A stretch of 64,000 bases of DNA, from NCBI GenBank assembly GCA_000697355.1, contig JNEN01000885.1, positions 248,001 to 312,000 on the forward strand, in the 5' to 3' direction. The position numbers were made by a program, and so were the translations under genes. Below, one piece after another: positions 13,581 through 24,394 of this stretch. Position 1 is the stretch's first letter. Each line of letters begins with the position of its first letter. This DNA is from Syncephalastrum monosporum B8922. Its lineage: Eukaryota; Mucoromycota; Mucoromycetes; Mucorales; Syncephalastraceae. Below the pieces are notes generated by a model. It did no database searches and was not told the origin of the DNA. It was given only the letters and a program-made list of their open reading frames with translations.

Positions 13581-15037
13581 TTATACGCGATCCGTGATGT
13601 CTTGCTCGTCGAAACTGGTCCCAAAATCAATGAACAGCCGGTTATCATCTGTTAGACGAATGATTCCCTTGGCGTGATAGCTTGTCGGTGCGCGCAGGTC
13701 TTTCTCGGCCTGAATGCGCTTAAGTCGAAACGCGCGGCCACGCGCCAGACGCGCCAACGCATCATTGTCGAGGTCTGCCTGCACGGGTTGCTTCGCCCAC
13801 GCCAGTGTTTCCTCGGTATACGCGATTTTCTCGTCTTCGTATGCAAGGCATCCTTTGCTCATTGGGTCGAGCGTTGTCGGCGCCGGTGACGCTGTGATGG
13901 CCTCGTCTTTGGTCTTGCGGTTAGGATCCCCCGAAATGATGACCGGCACGCCGCTAATATCAATGTATTCTGTAAACTCTTCGAGGCTCTGAGTGAATCG
14001 GATCTTGTTTGCCACAACTGGATCCAGCAGCGGGACAATCATATGCCAAACTTTAAATGACACATTAAGTCAACATTGAACTCAATTTGTTGGGTCGCAC
14101 AAAGCAATTCTAATGCGGCCTTACCGGTAGAAAAAATCCATGGTGCCTTGTGAATCAGAATTAAACCTAATGTCTCTGGGTAATAGTTTTGAAGTGACGT
14201 GATCATGAATTTCAAAAGCTCAAGATCCTGTACGCGATTGGTAAGGATCTCCTGTAGCAAAGTATAAAGCTCCTTCCTTACCATATTTGCCAGAGTAAAC
14301 TTCTCCAGATTGAATACAATGCATGCAGTATCCATCGGGTATCCACAAAAGAGGCGAGCTGTTTCCACCAGGTACAGACCAACAATCTGTATCACTTCAT
14401 GTGGCTGGTCCTCCTTGTGATGCAGCTGCACATTGAGGAAAGCGACACCGCGGAAATGCTTGTCGGGGCCGCCCAGGGTCGCCTTGCCAGACCGCATCTG
14501 AGCCAGGAACTGCTCACCCATGCCGGGACGGAGATGGTTCAGGTGGCTATGCAAACCCACTTCGCCGAGAGCAGTAATGTCGTCGATTCGCATGTACAAG
14601 CGCCACCGGAGTGTATTGGCTAACATCCAGTAGGCCGCCTCAAAATCCCACTTGCGAGCACGCAAATACCGTAGCACGGCCGAGTCTGGGTTGTCAGTGG
14701 CAACCATGTTCCAAAAGGTCCTTGCGAGACGGTCGCCCGGGATAAGCGGTATGGCTTCTTTCAATGGCAGACTCATCCACCGTGGATCACTGGTATGCCC
14801 TATAAAGACTAGCTCATCCGATTTCTTTTCGCCACCACCGGTCAATCGCCACAATCGTCCTCTCGGTTTAGGTGCTTCTTGCTTTGTGGGAAGCTGGCAG
14901 GGTTGGCCTACTTGCTTAAAGAGATCAAAAAGACGGAGCCAAAACTTTTTGAGCGCGGCTGTTTCGTCTGCTGTCAAACGACCCGCATGACCTGGTCGTC
15001 GATTCTCGAGGCTTATCTGTGGCGGTTCAATCGACAT
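13581..15037 (-). CDS. Csr1/Sfh2-type Sec14-like lipid-binding protein, copy B
   Basis: Three exons (minus): 15037-14282, 14227-14125, 14050-13581; 442 aa. Same architecture as copy A: N-terminal RPGHAGRLTADE, DNPDSAVLRYLRARKWDFEAA, FLNVQLHHKEDQPHE, the CRAL-TRIO core ending VPVIISGDPNRKTKDEA, and the C-terminal DITDRV. The two remaining introns sit at exactly the same codons as in copy A (after TLANM, and inside the codon between ST and W). Copy A's first intron is missing, which fits a tandem duplication followed by intron loss here or gain there. The intron at 14281-14228 is 54 nt and has no stop in frame, so its retention would insert 18 residues without breaking the protein. Likely cytosolic or membrane-peripheral lipid exchange, by family. 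Confidence 0.9.
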
Positions 15038-15212
15038 GACAGAAAATTATTATTGGAGTCAAGCTAAAGAGAGGTCTCCAGGGACCCTTTTTGTTCTTGT
15101 TTTTTAAGTAAACTGCGTCACACGAATTAAGCTGAGTCTGTACCCAGGAGCATGGTACCATGTGGGGTCATCTTAGTTCTAGTTCAAATCACGTATGCGC
15201 TAGATAACTTTT

Positions 15213-16990
15213 TTAGACTTTCACGCCATAAACTTTGGCTAACTTGCGGATCTGCACATTGTCTATGCATTCTCCAAGTCGCTTGAATATCCGCTGCAAA
15301 GCTGTATGAAAGGTGAGATATTTTCATCACATTGTGAGAAAAGCATACGTACTTTGTGCTTCATGTGAGCCTAAAAACATCACGAGCATGTCAATGCGGC
15401 GGACATGGCTTAGACCTTGTAGTACAGCAAAGATATCTTCTTGGCTGTCACGTCTACAGATAGTAAACAAGGCGTCATCAGGATTTACGCTGTCTAAGAC
15501 AAATTGTTGCTTACTCCGCGTAAAATGTGTCAAGCAGTGCTAGGATCTCTTCAAACTGATCTGATTCTAAAGAAGATCGGAACAAGGTGGCATAGTTCTT
15601 CGGAGATATGCCCTGTAGAGTGACATTTAATTACCTGACCATGGGGAAGGCATGTCTTGTTTACCTTGAAATACTGGTAGAGCGTTTCACGTCCTCTGAC
15701 ACGGCAGGTCTTCCAATCGCGTTCAAACTCCATGTTAGTGCGGGGACATGTCAGCTTTAGCGGGGCCAGGGGCGTTATTGGTGGAGTATATGATTTAGAT
15801 GACATCGCAGGCTGTGTATGTGCCACTGGAACAGCGACGGCTGCCGTTTTCGATTTCTCAGGCGCGATGGTGGTGGTAGAGGGCGGGGTAGTCGCGGTAC
15901 TTGGTGGAGCTGCTTTGGATATCGTATCCTTTTGAGCATCATAAAAACCGTCTACGACAGTGATAGGTAATCGTCGACGATCAGATTCAGAGGGTGCTGG
16001 TACCTGTGCTGAGGCAGTCGCTTTTTCTTTGCCTTTGCCGGCGGTCGAATTGGGCCAATTGACCTTCAACTTTTGTGCAGACTCGGGAGATGGAGTTGCT
16101 TTGCCTTTGCCTTTATCGGCTGTAGGAGGCTGCGCTGGCGCTGGAGACGGTACCGCCTTAGGTTGTTCCTTATACGCCTATTTAGATAAACGGCAGTGTA
16201 CATACGCCTTTCAGACTTACAACAGGTAGTTTGGCTAACTCTTCCTTGATAGATTTGTTTCCTGGTTCGATGCTGAGTGCCTTTTCGAAGTCTGCAATCA
16301 CTGTAAGCTTTTCCTTCGTCTTGATCTACTCTCGTTTCACACATACCCTGACGCGCATCGTTCATGCGCCCAAGCTCTCGGCGCGCCATACCCCGACGCC
16401 AGAGTGCTTTGACATTTTGGGGTTGTAGTTCGATACCACGCGTGCAATCTTGTTCTGCCGCCAAGAATCTGGTGTGGGGTTAAGCTAAGATACATTTGAA
16501 CCACTTTTCGTTTTCGTACTGTTTCAACTTGATATAAGCCATGGCGCGATTGATGTAATATACGGCTACGGTAGGGTCATATTCGATTGCTTTGCCATAG
16601 TGCAGGACAGCTTTGTCAAATTGCTGGCGTTGAAAAAAGGCATTACCCTATAACCCAACTATGTATGAGTAATAAGATTAGAACGCAACCACCTTTTGCA
16701 TACCTGCTCCTTTTCCTGTTGGGCCTTCTGCGCCGGTGTTTGTTTCTTTGGTATTGCCGATTCTTGTGCCTTCCATTTTGACCAACCCAACACGCACGTC
16801 GCGTCATTCAGGTCGAATTCGAAAGGCTTCCGCACCGGAGGAGTCTAATGTCCTGCTTCAGTTCTACTGCGCACCGAGGTAGCGTGATTCTTACTTCCTG
16901 TGGACGAGGTGGTGTCTGCTTAGCAATTTTACGTCGCCATTGGGAAAGGTCTCTCCAGACATCGTCGTCTGCGTTCGAGAAAAGGTTCAT
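15213..16990 (-). CDS. RPAP3-like TPR co-chaperone of the R2TP complex
   Basis: Nine exons (minus): 16990-16895, 16844-16704, 16647-16505, 16468-16347, 16300-16221, 16177-15665, 15612-15515, 15453-15353, 15301-15213; 460 aa. Residues ~75-190 form TPR repeats (QGNAFFQRQQFDKAVLHYGKA, YYINRAMAYIKLKQY, DCTRGIELQPQNVKALWRRG, FEKALSIEPGN). A ~170-residue Pro/Thr/Lys linker follows, then an RPAP3 C-terminal domain (FERDWKTCRVRGRETLYQYFKG to FAVLQGLSHVRRIDMLVMFL). In animals this protein bridges Hsp90 to RUVBL1/2 and PIH1D1 to assemble RNA polymerase II and PIKK kinases; yeast has only the short Tah1 without the C-terminal domain. The third intron has a weak donor (GTGGTT) chosen because it alone keeps the frame into the next TPR. 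Confidence 0.9.
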
Positions 16991-18151
16991 TCTGACTGAA
17001 GTTTGTAAGGCAGAGAAGCACTATAATTTTTTCTTTTTTTTTCGCAGCAGATTTGCTTTGGTGACACCATAGAAGCCCGCTCAGGAAACCGACGCTTTGT
17101 GGGTCGATCTGCCTTGGCAATATAACTCAAGAAGTCGAATACTCAGGCAGCTCCTCGCTACCGATTGGCTTAGGGGAAAGTGATATAAACTCATGAGAAC
17201 TGCTATAGTGGTGCGCAGTGAGATCGTGACACGTACGCGTATGATGTATACTAGCACGAAATTTCACCATGATAGAGAGGAAGGAGCCATCTAGCTCCAT
17301 TTCTTCCCCCCCCCCGCTGACACCAGAGCATATATTCGAATTGCTCACTTCACTGTAGCACTCCTCCTACTCCGGAGGGTTTAAGTGCCGTTTGTCTTTC
17401 AAACGGCATATCTTCATCGCTTTTTCCATAGTATTGCCGAGTTACTGGACAGCAAAGAGCATTATTGAAGCGTTCAGAACAATGACGTTGCCTGTTTCCA
17501 GAAAAGCGACACTTACTCGTGTCGAAAGATTTGCTCAGCTATTATTTGTTTCTCCAAAGAGCTCATAGTTGGTAAGTACGTTTGCATACTTCTGCTCTTT
17601 CGTGAATGCATGAGTTGAGAGTAGTAACGTACGTAGGTATCTGCTACGAAGCTAGTCAAACGGCCAGAACTACTGGTAGCTATGTCAGAGAAGACCACAC
17701 CCTGGCACCCATTACATTTTCATTTTCTATGACGGTACTGCCTCTAATTACTATTCGCAACCAATAGCATTTTCTTCCACAACATTCAATACTGCTAGAA
17801 ATGTGCTGGACTTAGGTCTGAGGAGAGACACATCACCATTTTTTGAGCCATCGCTCGCCATCGCTCGCCATAAAAGTATCAACTGGTTCCAATACACAGT
17901 ATCTGATGTCGAGATATTGGCAGAAATATGAGGGATTCAATGTACTGTAGAAGCTATTCCAGAAAAATATAGACTGCGTTCATGCGTGTGCCCTTAGTGT
18001 CTGTGTGCACCACTAGGAGTAGCGCAGGGATTGTTGTAATGTCCTCACTTGATTCTTCGGTTGTGAATCAAAATTTCATGCATTTAGCTTATGCCATATA
18101 GTAAGTTCCCCAGTTGGCCTACGAAAGTCATTGGTAGGCACTACTTAGCAC
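16991..18151. other. Gene-poor spacer left of the inverted-repeat element
   Basis: A C-tract lies near 17307-17316 and a short direct duplication (units of ATCGCTCGCC) at 17858-17875. A minus-strand frame at 17513-17698 ends in RHE immediately before a perfect GTAAGT donor, so it may be an exon of a decayed or very short gene. I could not extend it with confidence. Confidence 0.4.
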
Positions 18152-18168
18152 CGTAGGAAAACGAAATA

Positions 18169-18200
18169 CTGATTTTACTCCGGGAAAATATTGGATCACT
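18169..18200 (+). repeat. Left inverted repeat of the element
   Basis: 32 bp that pair imperfectly with 19022-19052. A further GGATCACTCC/GGATTACTCC series continues inward to about 18312. Confidence 0.65.
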
Positions 18201-18329
18201 CCAATACCGATGTGGTACAGATTACTGGATTACTCCGGGGAAGCACTTCATCTCTCCAGTATCAATGTGGTACAGGTTACTGGATCTCTCTGAGAAAACA
18301 TTGGATTACTCCATGGTACTAGGTCGCTT

Positions 18330-18683
18330 TTAATGTGCAAATAAGAAAATCTTTTTATTTAAAAGCTTTACTGAAGAAGATGCTGTGAGTCAAACAATAC
18401 AATTATATGACTATAACACTTACTCATTCCCTCTAATTTGGCTCTGCAGCAATGAATAATAGTTTACCAAATAATATAGCATATAATAGATTTGCTTACA
18501 TTTCGTGTTGTTCCAATGCTTCGAGAGCATAATCTTGGCCCCAGCTAGCAACGTACGCGCGGAAAGAAGGGTAGGGGAAAGCAGCGTCTTCTAACTGCAA
18601 CTGAGCATCGTATCCCATGTGGATAAACATACGTATAAGCTGATGCTGGGCTATGGTATCCCTATCTACATAGAGGTCTATAA
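18330..18683 (-). CDS. Hypothetical spliced reading frame inside the inverted-repeat element (5' end unresolved)
   Basis: Three exons can be read on the minus strand: one ending at 18500 and opening at an acceptor near 18683 (in-frame ATG at 18630), then 18443-18424, then 18382-18330. Junctions are GT-AG and keep frame, and the frame ends in a stop just inside the left subterminal repeats. The main exon reads ...YDAQLQLEDAAFPYPSFR... and ...ALEALEQHE, which looks like real helical protein rather than noise, but I recognise no domain. It could be a captured host exon or a cargo gene. Any upstream exon is not visible to me. Confidence 0.35.
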
Positions 18684-19021
18684 TTAGTTAACAATATGTG
18701 CACAAGAAAAGCCTTCTTTGTTTTCTTTCTTTTTTGTAGGAAGAGAATAAAAGGAAGAAGAGCGCCCCAAAAGTAGGCGCAACTCACTTTACATATGCGC
18801 TATACAACGTGTAACCTGGAGATCATCCCGTACCCGTGTACTGGAACGTTTAGAGTGATCCAGTAAATCCCGGGGTAATCCAGTATCTGCTGGAGTAAAT
18901 TGTTTCTCCTACCCCGAGCAGTGGGGAATATCAAGTCCCTTGAGAATAGTAATACAGTATTTCCCTGGAGTGATCCAGTATGTTGCTAAAGTAAATTGGA
19001 CTCCCGTGAGTTTTTGAGCAT

Positions 19022-19052
19022 AGTGATCCAGTATTTTTTCGGAGTAAATCAG
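19022..19052 (-). repeat. Right inverted repeat of the element
   Basis: 31 bp, inverted relative to 18169-18200 with a few substitutions and one single-base gap. Further inverted copies of the GGAT(C/T)ACTCC motif lie at about 18856-18985. Confidence 0.65.
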
Positions 19053-19068
19053 AAGATCCTTTCCTACG

Positions 19069-19551
19069 ATGTAGGTCATACGATGGATGGCTACCACACA
19101 AAACTTTCGATAGCGTGTTATGGTACGCCAACCTACAAACAAATAAATGCGATTTGTTGAAACGCTACAGTAGAAGGGTCCTATAGATGTTTCAAATACA
19201 GACAGATCCAAGTCTGTTCCTTTTATTATCTCCCACTGTCCTTCGTAAATGTGAGTATGCAAGCAGCAGTAGTGAAGAGTACCTGTCTGCTGCATTCCAG
19301 ATGCTAGACCTATTTCGAGACAAACAACAACATACAGCGTACGTGGTATATGTGTATATGTACATTCCTGTTTGCGTTTCCTTTCGCAGCAAGTAGCACA
19401 TTTGGATTTCGTTTACGCCACATATCATGTACTGCATGTAGTACCAAAGTTGTACAAAAACATGGTCTTCCGTGGTTAAGTCTTTTAAAAAGCGGAGATC
19501 GCACCATTTACATAGCGTCGTAGCTTTTGTTTCTACTCCAGTAACATCAAG
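19069..19551. other. Spacer between the inverted-repeat element and the MFS gene
   Basis: Contains a minus-strand frame (18909-19295) that runs through the right inverted repeat, and the promoter side of the transporter gene. No domain was recognised. Confidence 0.4.
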
Positions 19552-21195
19552 ATGGTTCCGGCCACTGATCCAGAAAAAGCGGACTACGTCCATGACGACA
19601 AGGCAAGCTCTAATCTCACTACAGTTGAGCGAGCCTCCCTACCAAAAACGACTGCTGAGAGTCGTTTAGTACGGCGCATGGATACCATCGTTTTACCATT
19701 GCTTGCTGTTTTAACTTTCTTGATGGTACCCTCTATTAACATCAATTCGAGTAATCTGCTAATTTCTCTAACAATAGCTCCTCGACCGAGTCAGTCTGAA
19801 CTACTCTGCTGTTATGGGTATTTTCAAGGATACGAAAATCAGTCAGGATCAATTTGGACTGCTGGGATCCGCAACCTATATCGGCGCTTTGCTGTTTCAG
19901 GTTAACATTAAGGACCACGTATACGCCCCAACCATGCTTATGCTTAAAACTCTTTTGCACAGATACCTAACTGCTACTTGATGCCTGTTCTTCCAGCATC
20001 AAAATATCTTGGTACTTTGGCCATCTTGTGGGGCGTTATTGTCATGTGCACATCGCTGGCCAAGACCTTCCCAACCCTTTTTGCTCTTCGATTTCTTCTC
20101 GGCATGGCAGAAGCTCCGTCATATTGCATCTCATACCAGGTCATTTCAGTCCTGTATAGACGAAGAGAGCACGTCTTGCGTATCGGTGTCATATCATTCG
20201 CCAGTGGTTTCTTCGGAGCACTAGGAGGCCTCATCAGCTACGGTATTGGTTTCATGGATGGCGTCGGTGGCTTGCATGGCTGGCGCTGGGTCATGATAAT
20301 CTGCGGTGCCTGTACCCTGCTCTGGGGCTCCGTCATATTTCTCTTCCTGCCTGATAGCCCCACATCACGCTGGTTCGCGCTTACACCTGAAGAAGAAAGG
20401 ATAGTGGAGGATCGTCTTCGCGACAATTCTGCAACTGCACAAATACGAGGCACGTTCACTTGGTCACAGGTGCATGAAGCTATACGTGATCCAAAACTTT
20501 ATGCTTTCCTTGTCATTTCAATTTTTGTCAATTTCCCTAATTCGGCCCTGAATATTTTCCGGTCTCAAATTATTTCTCAAATGGGCTTTTCGGTTAGTGT
20601 CAGATAAGCATACTTTCTTATGCTAACTTTTATCTATCAGAATATGCACTCTTTGCTGCTAAATATCCCGTCCGGTGTTGTCAACATTTTTCTAATGTCC
20701 ATTGCCATGGTTTCTAGTCATTATTTTAAGGAGATAGGCTACATTGCACTCGCGGGCAATATCCTTGCACTCATAGGCGTTATCTTACTGCTTGTTCTAC
20801 CGCAGAACGGCGTCAGACTCCTTGGCATTTACCTCTCCGAGAACTATATCGCCAATGCTTTTCTGCAGGCTTACGTTTTGAACAATGTCTCCGGAAAAAC
20901 AAAAAAGTCGTTCCATCTCATTGTCACCAGTGTAGGCCTTACAGTCGGCTCCATTGTAGGCCCTCTCGCCATCCGACAAAAGGATGCCCCACAGTATGCG
21001 CCCGGCCTCACCCTATTTATAGTCGCATTGGCGGTTTCAGCAGCTCTGCTACTCTATTTGCGCTGGTCGTATAAACGGGGAAATAAGAGCCGCCAAGATG
21101 TATCAGAAGTCGGTCCTGAAAATGACTGTTCTCAAACGAATGTCGCAGGCGACATTAGCGACAGACAAAACCTACATTTTACCTATAGATTATAG
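19552..21195 (+). CDS. MFS transporter, anion:cation symporter (allantoate permease-like) family
   Basis: Exons 19552-19725, 19778-19900, 19963-20592, 20641-21195; 493 aa. The N-terminus is hydrophilic (~45 residues), then about 12 membrane segments follow. Family landmarks are LLDRVSLNYSAVMGIFKD, FGLLGSATYIGALLFQIPNCYLMP, RFLLGMAEAPSYCISYQV (a helix 4-5 motif) and LPDSPTSRWFALTPEEERIV in the central loop. Fungal members of this family (Dal5, Tna1, Seo1 types) import carboxylates such as allantoate, nicotinate or pantothenate across the plasma membrane. The substrate cannot be read from the sequence. It ends 319 bp from the convergent RBR gene. Confidence 0.88.
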
Positions 21196-21513
21196 TTTTG
21201 ATGGATGTTACATGTTAGTATACATAGGTATAATTTCCAGAGTTCGCAATTCTCAGATGATCCTTTACTTCGCGTGACTCCAAATGTTGATTGAAGAGAT
21301 CAGAGTGGTGTCAAAAATTTTATGAGACCAGGATCTACGCTATTGTCTTTCAAGGCAAGACGCAAAATGAAGCTATCGAGGAGAAGCACCCGTTCATTAT
21401 TGACGATGCTGGTAGAAACTTAAACCGCTAAGTTTATTTATTGATGTAGAAGACGCAAGTAAGTTCGCAAGCAAAGATTGGAAAATGGTGATGCGAACAT
21501 GAAAATGGCTAAA

Positions 21514-22735
21514 CTATTTGTCATATCTGAACATGGTGGCGCGCACTTCAGCGAGTTTCTCCGGAGAGAAAGTATTGCACTGACGCGCACAAATATGATT
21601 TGCAGATATACTGCCGCATACATAGCAGCTAGTGTATTAAATAATTCAAATAACAGTCAGTGAAGTGATCAAATTCACATCACATACAAATAAAGCAATA
21701 CTTACAACTCAGTTCTGCATTTGCAAAAGACAGTATTACACCCGTCCTAAAAAGGATTTATATGTTGAGTGCTACATTACAATGGTGAAGATACGTACAT
21801 GTCGCTCAACCATTTCCTGGCAGCGTGGACAACGTGTCCATCGTTGATTCTCGGCCATACGACGAGCAGCAATAGAGTGTTCGCGTGCCTGGGCCTTTTT
21901 CTTCTCCTTGGCTTGACGCACAGCGCCCCGCGTGCGAGAGCGAGCGGACCGGCCCTCGTCTTTATAGCCTTGGCGCTGGTAACCTGAGCATTCGTTCAAC
22001 TCTGTTGTACGGGCACATAAGATCCATGAAAATAGTCTGCCTGTGACGAGAGCATGTAGCTTTTTTTTTCCTTGCCTTTGTGCCACGTTTGACCACACTC
22101 CAGGCATATACCTCGATGGCAATCAGGACACTCGCTAAACGTCTCCTTTGAGTCGAGCTCGTCGTCATCATCATCACTATCATCACTGCCGTTCTGATTG
22201 GATCCGTGCGCCGCTGCTGCCTCCGCTGAGATATCAGGGTGATCTTCAATGGGTGTCGGACGCTCCAGTGGAGATTGGCAGTCTTGATAAGGACATATCA
22301 GCTAAAAACATAGAAGTGAAACCAAGTTTGAATGGTTTGATCAGTCAATCGTTAAAGGTGATGTAATCTCAGCACATTTACCCTGTTTTCAGGTATAAAG
22401 CAGCGAAGTATCACACTTCGCCACCAGGAAAACGCATCGTACTCATCTTGGAATGCGAGCAAGACAGTCTGTCCAGGGTCATAAACACTTTCACAGTCTG
22501 GAGAAGGACAAATCACGCGATCTGCCGGCGTGCGGTTGACAACGGACTTGAAATAACCCTCCAGGCAGGGTCGACAGATGAAATGCATGCACCCATCGGG
22601 CGCATAAAGAGGCTGGATTACCACCGGAGGTGGTTTAGTCGACGATGAGGCCGCATCACGAACTTCAAGCGCTTTAAATGTTTCGAGACAGAGGCAACAC
22701 TCCAGAGTGGAGTAATTAGTGTTGATTTGAACCAT
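21514..22735 (-). CDS. RBR (RING-IBR-RING) E3 ubiquitin ligase
   Basis: Five exons (minus): 22735-22382, 22301-22076, 22001-21799, 21746-21706, 21628-21514; 312 aa. RING1 starts at Cys ~13 (ECCLCLETF...CMHFICRPCLEGYF...CPSPDC). The IBR domain (LICPYQDCQSPL...CPDCHRGICLECGQTWH) carries an unusual acidic insert of about 30 residues (a DDSDDDDDELD tract). A Lys/Arg-rich linker leads to RING2 (RCPRCQEMVER, DGCNTVFCKCRTEFCYVCG), where Cys ~264 in DGCN matches the catalytic cysteine that takes ubiquitin as a thioester. RBR ligases act like RING/HECT hybrids. The second intron starts with GC; the GC donor is the only one that joins WHK to ELNEC in frame. Substrate unknown. Confidence 0.9.
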
Positions 22736-23284
22736 GGTGGGAATATGGGAGAAAAAGGCGACGGAAAAGAAGAAGAGGGAAGCTGTGTGACATAAGGATC
22801 GCAGCATGACAATGGCACTTAGTGACCACATTACTCAGTCAGTGCTGATATTTTTTGTCGCGCACAGCAAATACCAACACAGATGTGGTTCTAAAAGCGG
22901 TAAACGTGCCATTTTTGCTGATCCACACACTGAAGCTGATTTCACTTCTTTGTACGACCCTAATCAAATAAAGGAAATGTCGTCCCTTTGGGGAAGAGGG
23001 TGAGAATCGGGTCTATACGCCGATCTGGGCATGGATGCTACGGTAAGCAGGAAAATAAGAGGTGAGGTGGGTGTGAAGTAGAAGCAGAAAAGACAAGTCA
23101 CTCAAGGAGATACACATAACTGCGCGTACGTATAAATGTGTGTGCGCAGGTGCGCGAGAGTGTGTGAGATAAAAAATATAACTCACTTTTGTGGATGAAA
23201 AAAAAAAGCTTATTTTATCTGGCAGTTCAGATATTTTTGTGCCTCTTTTATTTCTTTCACCTATTCTTCTTTATTAACCACAGC
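22736..23284. other. Divergent intergenic region (RBR / Myb-SANT-like)
   Basis: 549 bp with TG-rich and GAAG-rich stretches at 23080-23190. It likely holds both promoters. No gene was seen. Confidence 0.55.
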
Positions 23285-24394
23285 ATGCCGCTTTCTTGCA
23301 ATAACAAAAGAAAGAAGTCATACAAGAGCTGGACCAAAGACGGCCTGCATGGCAACCCTTCATCAATGGATATACTTCTCTCCTGGCTGGGTGATCCAAG
23401 CAACTTTGCGAGATGGCACAAGCAGAGCTTACAAGAGCTCCAATACAAGAAGAAATACCTTGTTCAGGAGATCCATACCAGTCTGTGCCGTGCTGGAATT
23501 ACTTACCGTTCTGAAAAGGATATTGCCAGTAAAATTTCCACTCTTCAGGCCGGTTACCGCGCTGCGCACACATGGCGTACAAACGACGGCGCTCGGCTGC
23601 TCAGGAATGGCGTACCTGTTGCGGTCGTGCACGGTAAGCATGGACAGAATCTCCACCTAATTGCTACTGAACATTATCGTGTATGGCTATATCATGCAGG
23701 CGAGGTCCTGAAACGCTTTCCATTTTGGACGGCTCTGCACGAGAGCTTTAAAATTCTTTTTGAGCCGTCAAACCAAGTCGGTCTCTCTTTTTTCCCAATG
23801 TCATCTGCCCACTTCGTCGAGGGTTCTTCCCTTCTCAAACGTCGTCGACTGGATGACCGCTTTATCGATGCCGGTATTCTTACCGCAGCACCCATCGCAA
23901 CACCTAATCCTGCGACTTTTTGCTCAAGCACTACCGCCGTCAACTCACCGAGCTGCTCATCGTCTTCTACCATATCGTCTTCGCCCCTCTCGCCTTTAGC
24001 ATGCCCTGATACGCCCACCTCACTCATGCCACCGCTCCTACACGATGGTAGATCTCCATCTCAGCGGTCGCTTATCTTGCCTCCCATCATGCATGACAGA
24101 AGAAGCCACGATACTCAGCACACAACCCGACAACCCGGACTCTGTCGAATACCCTCATCTCCATCTACTACTCCTTCAGGAGAAGCTCAACAAGCTGCGA
24201 CAGCTTGGCAAGCACCCGGCGTGGACGCCCTTTTAGCAGCGGCAGCAATCAACGATGCTACACCCCATTTTTCATCCAAGCTGGCGCTCCTCCTAGAAAA
24301 AGAGCGCGTGATACGAAAACAAGCGGAAGATGAGCTCACCCGACTTTTAAAAGTCGCCGGCTTTAATGACACCCAAATTCTTGAATACCTTTAA
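23285..24394 (+). CDS. Myb/SANT-like DNA-binding protein, Mucoromycota-type
   Basis: Exons 23285-23633 and 23700-24394; 347 aa. Residues ~10-110 match the layout of SANT-like proteins common in Mucoromycota genomes: KSWTKDGLHG...MDILLSWLGDPSNFARW, then ITYRSEKDIASKISTLQAGYRAAHTW. These are presumed DNA-binding and are probably derived from transposon-type Myb domains. The middle (~190-290) is Ser/Pro/Thr-rich and disordered with a KRRR basic patch, and the end has a short coiled-coil (LALLLEKERVIRKQAEDELTRLL) suited to dimerisation. The intron at 23634-23699 is 66 nt, a multiple of three without stop, so the unspliced form is also open. I placed the start at the first ATG after a hydrophobic low-complexity stretch. 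Function beyond DNA binding is unknown. Confidence 0.75.
   Translation: MPLSCNNKRKKSYKSWTKDGLHGNPSSMDILLSWLGDPSNFARWHKQSLQELQYKKKYLVQEIHTSLCRAGITYRSEKDIASKISTLQAGYRAAHTWRTNDGARLLRNGVPVAVVHGKHGQNLHLIATEHYRVWLYHAGEVLKRFPFWTALHESFKILFEPSNQVGLSFFPMSSAHFVEGSSLLKRRRLDDRFIDAGILTAAPIATPNPATFCSSTTAVNSPSCSSSSTISSSPLSPLACPDTPTSLMPPLLHDGRSPSQRSLILPPIMHDRRSHDTQHTTRQPGLCRIPSSPSTTPSGEAQQAATAWQAPGVDALLAAAAINDATPHFSSKLALLLEKERVIRKQAEDELTRLLKVAGFNDTQILEYL

Larger units (their letters stand above)
18152..19068. mobile_element. Terminal-inverted-repeat element with subterminal repeats (non-autonomous DNA transposon candidate)
   Basis: The left end (18169-18200) and the reverse complement of the right end (19052-19022) match almost throughout: both read CTGATTT(T)ACTCCG, then ATA(T/C)TGGATCACT. 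Outside this, CGTAGGAAA at 18152-18160 pairs with its complement at 19060-19068, so the true ends may lie there. Just inside each end the motif ACTGGAT(C/T)AC(T/C)C recurs about four to five times, pointing inward from both sides. Such subterminal repeats are transposase-binding sites in several DNA transposon families. I see no transposase and no clear target-site duplication, so family and age are open. The interior carries a small spliced frame on the minus strand. Confidence 0.6.
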
